Origin: Nectonema munidae
Taxonomy: Eukaryota > Nematomorpha > Nectonematoida > Nectonematidae
Direction: 5' to 3'
NCBI GenBank assembly: GCA_030549495.1
Contig: JAUIRK010000796.1
Span: forward strand, 1-64,000
Length of the DNA stretch: 64,000 nucleotides
Under the pieces are notes generated by a model that saw only the letters and a list, made by a program, of their open reading frames with translations, was not told the DNA's origin and did no database searches. Each line of letters opens with the position of its first letter. The first letter of the stretch is position 1. A program made the position numbers and the translations under genes. Below, one piece after another: positions 59,901-64,000 of this stretch.

Positions 59901-62900
59901 TCTTCGTCGAACTCCATGCTCATCCACTTCAATAATTTTCTTGTTGAACTTGTGGGATGATGACGTCTTTGCAAAAAAAGGTTTGTGAGAGCTCATCTTT
60001 TTCTCATCATCACTTTCAGCAGCATCAATGAAGAAAGCTCTTTTTTTCTTGCTGCAAATTTTTAAGCTATACAAGTTGCAGGGTTAAAGAAAAATTCAAA
60101 CGTTTTATCCTCATCTCCTCTTTTGGAGTTTGCGGGAAAAGCAGTTGCCAGGGAATCATCAGCATCTTGTTTCGAGTCCTTGTGCATATCATATCTAGCG
60201 GAGTCAACTTCTTTTTCTAAAGTAAAAAATAACACATACTCTGGATAAGCTGGGATTAATAAGAGTCATTGAACTGATATATTTGTCTTATAAACTATAT
60301 AAAAATGAGAGATGTCTTGCACGACACTACCATCTAAAGAGAAGGCTAAAATAGGAAAGATTTTGGAAAAAAGATATGAATATTATATAAAACCAAAGTC
60401 CCAAAAACATTCACTAAAATGCTTATATAAAAAAGTGTTATTACTGTTTTGGATTCAAGAGCATAACATATTCAAGAGCCTTACCATTCCCAATTTCTGA
60501 AATATTGAAGGAAACAGCGTTGTCATTTTCTAGAAGCAGACTTTTCGTTATCTGGGAAGATGTTGGGGGTGCCGCGTGTCTTTCTCCATAATCATGAGCA
60601 TCATCATTTTCATGCTCGCTAGATTTTTTATCATCATCATGTCCACCATAATTCCCAAACAAATTTGCTCCTTTAAATGGCGTGAAAACGGCCTCCTTTT
60701 CTTCCTTCTCAGCTGCTAAAAGGAAAAATTAATTAAGTGGAACTTTTTTCAAAATGATCCTTATCCTAGGGTTGCGGAGTTTCGGATTCCAGAGTCTTGA
60801 GAATTGTCTCGATAAAATAGAATAGAAGCTATCAACACTAATATGGATGCATAAAAAGAGGCTAACGCGTGTAATCACGCATTTTTATTTAAAGTTAGTC
60901 TTGATAAAAAGTTGAATACACGTGTAAAATTTCTGTTACATTCACATTACGTAAGCTGAGTAGATAACGAAGATATTTGTAACAGGCGCAAAGGATTCTA
61001 ATATATTCTAGAAGTTTTAATCATACTCAAAAGTTGGAGATTTTAGATATTTTTGATCGAATATAAAATAGAAAAATGAAAAAAAAATTTCCGAGTCTCA
61101 TGTCCACTTTTTCAAGATTGAAGAAGTTCAAAAACCCTTGAAGTCTCGAGAAACGAGAAATCTCGCAACAGAAACTCTGATTGACAGATCTGCTTGCATC
61201 CTCGAACAACCCTAAAATAAATAGCCCAAAGAAACATTGACTTATAATAATGCATAGACATGAATACTCCATTTTAAAGCCTGCCATGTTTTATACTAAA
61301 AATTATTTTACTCGCAATATTTATTGACTTCCAAATTTACTGCTATATTCAAGAAGTCAGGAAGTTATTGAAGAAAGCAGTAGCATCAGAAAAAAATTAA
61401 TCACAACAAAAATATTGTGATTGAAGGGAAAAGTATCTATAGCTGTAAAATTATATAGAAATAGTATATGCAAATAAGATTACAACTGGTTCAACTAAAT
61501 ACGTAGAAAAGAAAAAAATATGGAGGCTTCTCATTTTTCCATTTTGAGAAAAAATTGTCTCACTCTTATCTTGTACACTAAATATCGATATTCTTAACAA
61601 ATTCACCAGCGCTTCTCAGTCCAGAATCGACTCAAAATATTTTCGATATTCTGCTTTTTATTTAATTTCCAGCTGATATCAGATGGCACATATGGGTGTC
61701 GTAAGATTCGTTGAAGGGTGCTTTATTGGTTTGATTGATCTTGCCGCTTTAAAAACTTTGCATCTAACTACTTTTTATATAAAATTTTTGCTATTATTAG
61801 AGTAATCAACTTACATCACAATTACGATATAATGAAATAAAAATTGCACATACTTGTTCATTCTATAAACTATATTATTGATCAATAAGTGTAAATAGTT
61901 AAAAATTTTGCTAAAATTTTGGCAAGTAAAATAACATCTAAGAAATTAGAAGTAATCTAGCTATGCGGATACAGTTTTTTTATCATCACATATGTGCTTC
62001 AAAGTTTATAAAAAGTTATGAAAGCGCTGCAGTCTAAAGGAGACTGGGAATCCCTGATTTAGTAGAATATTCATTCATATTTTTATTGCAAAAATGAACA
62101 ATATGTTAAAGTTCAAGTCTATTGATAAGATCGAACTTTATTTCAGCCAATAATCTTCTTCTTCGAGAACCCAACTAAATTGATTCTAGAAGCCCCACGA
62201 ATCTCATTAATACACACCCTCAATAACCTCACTAAGACTATAAATACTGCAACAAGCATAGTGAACATACACACACACACACTTCTTCTTTTGCTGTAAA
62301 TAAATCTTCAATGGTTACTTCTAATGTCAAAATGGTGTTGACACGAGTGGTTTTTGCTTTTGATATTTTTGTTGATCGTGTAGGAGTTGCTCAAACAAGT
62401 TCTTAAATGCCTTCAACTCCGAATCCGTAGCCCTGATAGAAGGCAATTTTACTTTAAGTTCGTGTTTTTCAATTTAAACTCGTCATTTTTAAATCAAATT
62501 ACTGCTAAAAAAACTTGATACAACGTTTAAAAATATTAAATTAACATATCTTTAAAAAAACTTACTATAAATTCTAATCATTTATTAAACATTTTTGTTT
62601 TTTACTCTTTTATAGCATTTCATGTTCAAATGAAATGTTTTCAAATTTTAAATGAATTTTTTAGCTTCAACTTGAATTTTTTTTCTTTATAATTATTTTA
62701 AAATACTCGTATTTTTTAACACTATTTTTATTGTTTTTAAAAATGTTTGATTTTTTATAGAGAGAAGGATCATATGAAAAAAGAAGAACTTAAAGTATTT
62801 GTAGAATTTTACTGAAGATAAAAAAAAATTACATTCTTCTTGAGGAAACTTTCCGGAACAAAAATTTAAAGCATCAAATTCATCCGCATTACAATTCGCA

Positions 62901-63288
62901 TCATGTGTAGGAATATTCGAACTTTTGAAGAGAGTTGATAAATTATCATCATTCTTGGGCTCTGTTTCGGCATCTTCAAAAATCTTAAATACCTTTTCTC
63001 CAACATTTTGAAGAAATTCTCCATGACTTTTATCACCTAGAAGAAAAAAGGTAAAAAACAAAACGGATAAAGAGTTAACCTTATATTTTTTTTCTAATTG
63101 GGTGGAGATTGAGAAAATATAAACTTACTTTTAGACTTGAAAAGGCCATCCGTGTCCAGAATTCTTGAATAATGAGATTCGTCCAGAGAAATGTGGTGGA
63201 TGGGCTTAGAAGTGGAGATCAAACCGTGATTCATGCTATCCTGGGTGGGGGAGGTGAAGAGTTCGATGGAGTCATTTGCAGATACATT
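47727..63288 (-). CDS. CLSPN: Claspin, C-terminal half in 11 exons (5' part beyond right edge)
   Basis: Eleven minus-strand blocks, each bounded by AG and GT, join without a phase conflict into 578 codons plus stop: 63288-63129, 63036-62833, 60715-60485, 60216-60102, 60051-59893, 58760-58687, 57243-57150, 55488-55370, 53831-53698, 50610-50413, 47975-47727. In order they match vertebrate claspin landmarks I recall: 'LDTDGLF', the CHK1-binding type motif 'LNFCSGKF', 'IEDEAELSG', 'SGEDEYD', 'FLEDGDL', 'FRWNDV', 'HEKQQWLQD' and the terminal 'NTSNFVF'. Claspin is a nuclear, acidic replication-fork adaptor that lets ATR activate CHK1. The junctions are inferred. The weakest are the 50-bp intron at 60052-60101 and the 3' end (the last exon may stop at 47772 and splice on). 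The introns hold hAT, SINE and MITE copies. Confidence 0.85.
48146..48260. mobile_element. TTAA-flanked MITE, copy 2 (in claspin intron)
   Basis: TTAA at 48142-48145 and 48261-48264. Ends 'tcggttaacaaccag' and inverted 'cgggttaacgacc'. Interior has 'aaacgcagacgatt', the inverse of 'aatcgtctgcgttt' in the copies at 7201 and 55213. Confidence 0.7.
49194..49323. mobile_element. TTAA-flanked MITE, copy 3 (in claspin intron)
   Basis: TTAA at 49190-49193 and 49324-49327. Ends 'accattaagtacc' and inverted 'cccattaagtccc'. Shares 'cagacgat' words with the other copies but is more diverged. Confidence 0.6.
49377..49562 (-). CDS. Unrecognised open frame in claspin intron
   Basis: 61 codons reading 'NVLDACNWLASSLASKKRAK' and 'FEMMTFNKQIDAGIEKSIEN'. 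Composition looks protein-like rather than AT-translated, but there is no ATG at its start and no clear splice acceptor. It could be a remnant of a mobile element or an alternative exon. Confidence 0.25.
   Translation of the reverse strand: MKHSANVLDACNWLASSLASKKRAKSHFSVLIKGNVFEMMTFNKQIDAGIEKSIENDSLQF
50201..50345. mobile_element. Palindromic TTAA MITE (piggyBac-like)
   Basis: TTAA at 50197-50200 and 50346-50349. Ends 'ccctttgaggaccagtgagc' and inverted 'cccttcgaggtccagcgtcc', with inner 'cccgagaaataaaaatcg' mirrored by 'gattttcatttctcggg'. 'TTAACCCTTTGA' is a typical piggyBac end. The ~145-bp unit could fold into one long hairpin. Confidence 0.8.
50413..50610 (-). CDS. CLSPN: Claspin exon, Asp-rich
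   Basis: 198 bp in phase 0, acceptor 'cttttttgtttgaaag', donor A|GTATGT. Begins 'QMDDVLEEDADDNDDDDDES' and then 'SKMFSTSVFKLRTES', taking the place of the vertebrate acidic stretch before the C-terminal domain. Confidence 0.75.
50685..50772. repeat. Dispersed ~87-bp repeat, copy 2
   Basis: 'gatgtgtatggataagttta' through 'tttactgacaggtgaaat', same orientation as 43383-43469. Confidence 0.75.
51180..53395 (-). mobile_element. hAT transposon, CGGBP1-like, decayed, in claspin intron
   Basis: Minus-strand pieces in order: a zinc-finger-like start near 52360-52450 ('ELYCKLCNCIVKHS'), 'FATSFVQTFISDNNFVKKVT' and 'ESFLSANIPLNKL' near 52200-52310, then near 51890-51990 'FVLFISDAATDMKKA', and 'VTRWASWFENF' near 51710, all as in CGGBP1-type hAT proteins. 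The ends carry repeated 'ttgactttattgac' words (51185-51235, 53255-53395). Many stops and shifts. It lies on the same strand as claspin between the exons at 53698 and 50610. Confidence 0.75.
52763..52782. repeat. CT microsatellite
   Basis: Ten CT units; a shorter CT run is at 52689-52701. Both are inside the decayed hAT element. Confidence 0.9.
53698..53831 (-). CDS. CLSPN: Claspin exon 'HEKQQWLQD'
   Basis: 134 bp, acceptor 'aataacttttaag', donor A|GTGAGA, phase 1 to 0. 'DDNAMLDEKSDNDDHDKDPD' then 'SSWRILRHEKQQWLQDSAK' matches vertebrate 'RWRKERIEREQWLRDMAQ'. Confidence 0.88.
54441..54880. mobile_element. hAT non-autonomous element related to 13285-14304
   Basis: Left 'ggagatgtatcggatgtgaa' and right inverted 'gagagttatcagatacccgc', with 'gacatcctagcggat' and 'catccgcatgtgcgg' subterminal words as in the larger element. 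No transposase piece recognised. In a claspin intron. Confidence 0.65.
55213..55331. mobile_element. TTAA-flanked MITE, copy 4 (in claspin intron)
   Basis: TTAA at 55209-55212 and 55332-55335. 'acatatgtcgactttacaaa', 'aatcgtctgcgttt' and 'agatatcgtctgattattc' closely match the copy at 7201-7329. Confidence 0.75.
55370..55488 (-). CDS. CLSPN: Claspin exon 'FRWNDV'
   Basis: 119 bp, acceptor 'cttttgacag', donor G|GTATTC. 'KERFLEDGDLYTGKFRYRRF' then 'RWNDV' parallels 'QERYLADGDLH...RKFRWKNID'. A TTAA-flanked MITE begins about 35 bases into the following intron. Confidence 0.9.
56590..56690 (+). repeat. Possible LINE 3' tail with TTC repeats
   Basis: 'gatatataaataaattc' directly followed by seven TTC units (56664-56684). 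An A/T-rich end plus simple repeat is common for LINE 3' ends. No RT remnant was recognised upstream. Confidence 0.3.
57150..57243 (-). CDS. CLSPN: Claspin exon 'SGEDEYD'
   Basis: 94 bp, acceptor 'ctcaattcttttaag', donor A|GTAATC. 'ESSGEDEYDVENDVEEE' then 'DQLEIAKIHQ' parallels vertebrate 'GSEDEYDGEEID...LQSQIKKIH'. Confidence 0.88.
58497..58640 (-). mobile_element. tRNA-derived SINE, family A, copy 2 (in claspin intron)
   Basis: On the minus strand: 'gggttactgagtaaggttgg', 'taagatactgggct', then B box 'cttgggttcgatcccgcatc' and a body ending 'ctatctttacc'. It matches 14585-14742 throughout and is better preserved in the tRNA-like head. Confidence 0.8.
58687..58760 (-). CDS. CLSPN: Claspin exon 'IEDEAELSGEE'
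   Basis: 74-bp exon, acceptor 'ttcatttttcttag', donor G|GTAAAC. 'LIEDEAELSGEELSGEEMDE' aligns with vertebrate 'LEDEAEVSGSD', one of the most conserved claspin blocks. Confidence 0.88.
59500..59562 (+). repeat. tRNA-like fragment
   Basis: 'aggtctcgggttcgattatc' resembles a B box with its 5' arm. An A-box-like stretch lies near 59503. Too degenerate to call a tRNA; probably another SINE remnant. Confidence 0.25.
59893..60051 (-). CDS. CLSPN: Claspin exon, basic-acidic region
   Basis: Encodes 'KRAFFIDAAESDDEKKM' and 'IIEVDEHGVRRRSNR'. Acceptor 'aaaaatttgcag', donor G|GTATAC in phase 2, which matches the next exon. Confidence 0.75.
60102..60216 (-). CDS. CLSPN: Claspin exon, linker
   Basis: Acceptor 'ttttttactttag' joins in phase. 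Encodes 'KEVDSARYDMHKDSKQDADD'. The donor C|GTTTGA is weak, and reading on meets a stop within 15 codons, so splicing near here is needed. Confidence 0.6.
60485..60715 (-). CDS. CLSPN: Claspin exon, acidic linker
   Basis: Acceptor 'tttccttttag', donor G|GTAAGG, phase 1 in and out. Encodes 'AEKEEKEAVFTPFKGANLFG' then a His/Asp-rich stretch. Poorly conserved, placed by phase and position. Confidence 0.75.
61020..62832. other. Claspin intron, nothing further recognised
   Basis: A minus-strand frame near 61080-61205 ('EDASRSVNQSFCCEISRFSR') follows a good acceptor 'ctatttattttag' and would even enter in the right phase, but it has no clear donor and does not resemble claspin, so I left it out. 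An AC run is at 62268-62282. Confidence 0.35.
62833..63036 (-). CDS. CLSPN: Claspin exon with CHK1-binding motif
   Basis: Acceptor 'ttttttcttctag', phase 1 in and out, donor T|GTAATT. Encodes 'KVFKIFEDAETEPK' and ends 'DEFDALNFCSGKFPQEE'. The C-S-G-K-F core is the phosphorylated CHK1-docking motif of claspins. Confidence 0.88.
63129..63288 (-). CDS. CLSPN: Claspin exon 1 of those seen
   Basis: Reads 'NVSANDSIELFTSPTQDS' and ends 'YSRILDTDGLFKSK', like the claspin 'LLDADGF' segment. Acceptor 'cttcatttgcgatgtag', donor A|GTAAGT (phase 1). Confidence 0.8.
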
Positions 63289-63609
63289 CTACATCGCAAA
63301 TGAAGAAGTAAAAACTTGAGAGATATCGTAACCATCTTCTACTGCACTTAGAAAAACATGGCGGCCTGCCTTTTGCAATAGGAGTGAACAATTGGGTGCT
63401 ATGTAAGTTGGTGTCATAGCACATGCAAAGCTCTATTTTATCGCATAAGTAAATTGAAAAAAGCTTTTTAACACTTTTTACGAGATGTTATCAAATAAAA
63501 ATATTTCAGTTGTTGCAAAGAACTGAAGAACAGGGTAATAAGATCGTTTACAAATTTTGACTGGATAAAAACTTCTAAAAAGTAGAAAAAGGTTTCTTCA
63601 TTATACTTA

Positions 63610-63690
63610 TATATTAATATGCTACACGAGCATTTGACCGAACAAACTATTAACCAAACGGACATTTGGCCGAATGGATATTTACAAAAG
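63610..63690. repeat. Fragment of an iterated-word MITE end
   Basis: 'catttgaccgaacaaactat' and 'aaacggacatttggccgaat' are alternating words of the same style as the MITE ends at 22.3 and 28.9 kb. Only one end is visible. Confidence 0.35.
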
Positions 63691-63721
63691 TTACGCAGCA
63701 GATTTGTAATCTTAATAAGAT

Positions 63722-64000
63722 ATTACTTAAAGATCATTGGTACCAATTCTATATCCAGTTAAAGATTAATTTAGGTCCTGTGAAAGATCCTTGGTACCCC
63801 CGTGATTCTAGGTCCTGTTAAAGATCATTGGTACTGTGATTCTAGGTCCTGTAAAAGATCCTTGGTACTCCGTGATTCTAGATCCTGTAAATGATCCTTG
63901 GTACTCCCATGATTCTAGGTCCTGTGAAAGATCATTGGTACCCCCTTGATTCTAGGTTCCCTTAAATATCATTGGTACTGGGATTCTAGACACACTCAAA
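63722..64000 (+). repeat. Minisatellite, ~36-bp unit, runs off the window
   Basis: The word 'gatc(a/c)ttggtac' starts near 63732, 63786, 63823, 63857, 63893, 63930 and (degenerate) 63967, so units are 34-37 bp after a longer first one. Consensus 'gattctaggtcctgtgaaa' followed by 'gatccttggtaccccc'. Confidence 0.92.

Noticed and set aside
61027-61287. Extra claspin exon
   Set aside because: The acceptor is good and the phase compatible, but there is no donor and no claspin-like content, and the flanking exons already join without it.
63722-64000. CRISPR-like array
   Set aside because: Units are directly adjacent ~36-bp repeats with no unique spacers.

Overview
This window looks like AT-rich animal nuclear DNA. 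Its two best host proteins, a claspin and an SLC25A39/40-type mitochondrial carrier, are metazoan. The density of hAT, pogo/Tigger and piggyBac-type MITEs, tRNA-derived SINEs and LTR elements fits an arthropod. A parasitic copepod of the salmon-louse kind is my best guess, but that is inference.

Layout. 1-2.4 kb: a decayed LINE running in from the left edge. 3.4-6.0 kb: a decayed ZBED5-type hAT transposon with a small MITE inside. 6.1-7.0 kb: a short copy of a tandem-repeat element whose long copy (about twelve 150-bp units) lies at 24.6-26.9 kb. 7.9-10.3 kb: two exons of a Ly6/uPAR-type GPI-anchored protein on the minus strand. 11.5-19.1 kb: pogo/Tigger and hAT remnants, two SINEs and a four-element insertion nest. 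19.4-30 kb: tandem duplications, several MITEs and one possible secreted-peptide exon. 30.2-34.4 kb: an old, broken Ty3/gypsy LTR element on the minus strand. 34.7-39.9 kb: a young, nearly whole LTR element with almost identical LTRs. 41.8-42.8 kb: an intact, single-exon SLC25A39/40-type carrier gene (mitochondrial glutathione import).

47.7-63.3 kb holds the main hidden gene. Eleven minus-strand exons join in consistent reading phase into the C-terminal ~578 residues of a claspin, the checkpoint mediator that presents CHK1 to ATR. The exons are short, the longest coding block is about 250 bp, and the introns are full of mobile elements, so no single long reading frame reveals the gene. Its 5' half lies beyond the right edge. 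The window ends in a ~36-bp minisatellite.

The recognised host genes (Ly6 protein, mitochondrial carrier, claspin) have no obvious functional link and are separated by mobile DNA. I found no CRISPR array, rRNA or convincing functional tRNA. The less ordinary signals are the dispersed tandem-repeat element, the insertion nest with ~240-bp inverted repeats, a TTAA-flanked MITE family with at least five copies, and a perfect E2F-type palindrome at 45.8 kb.
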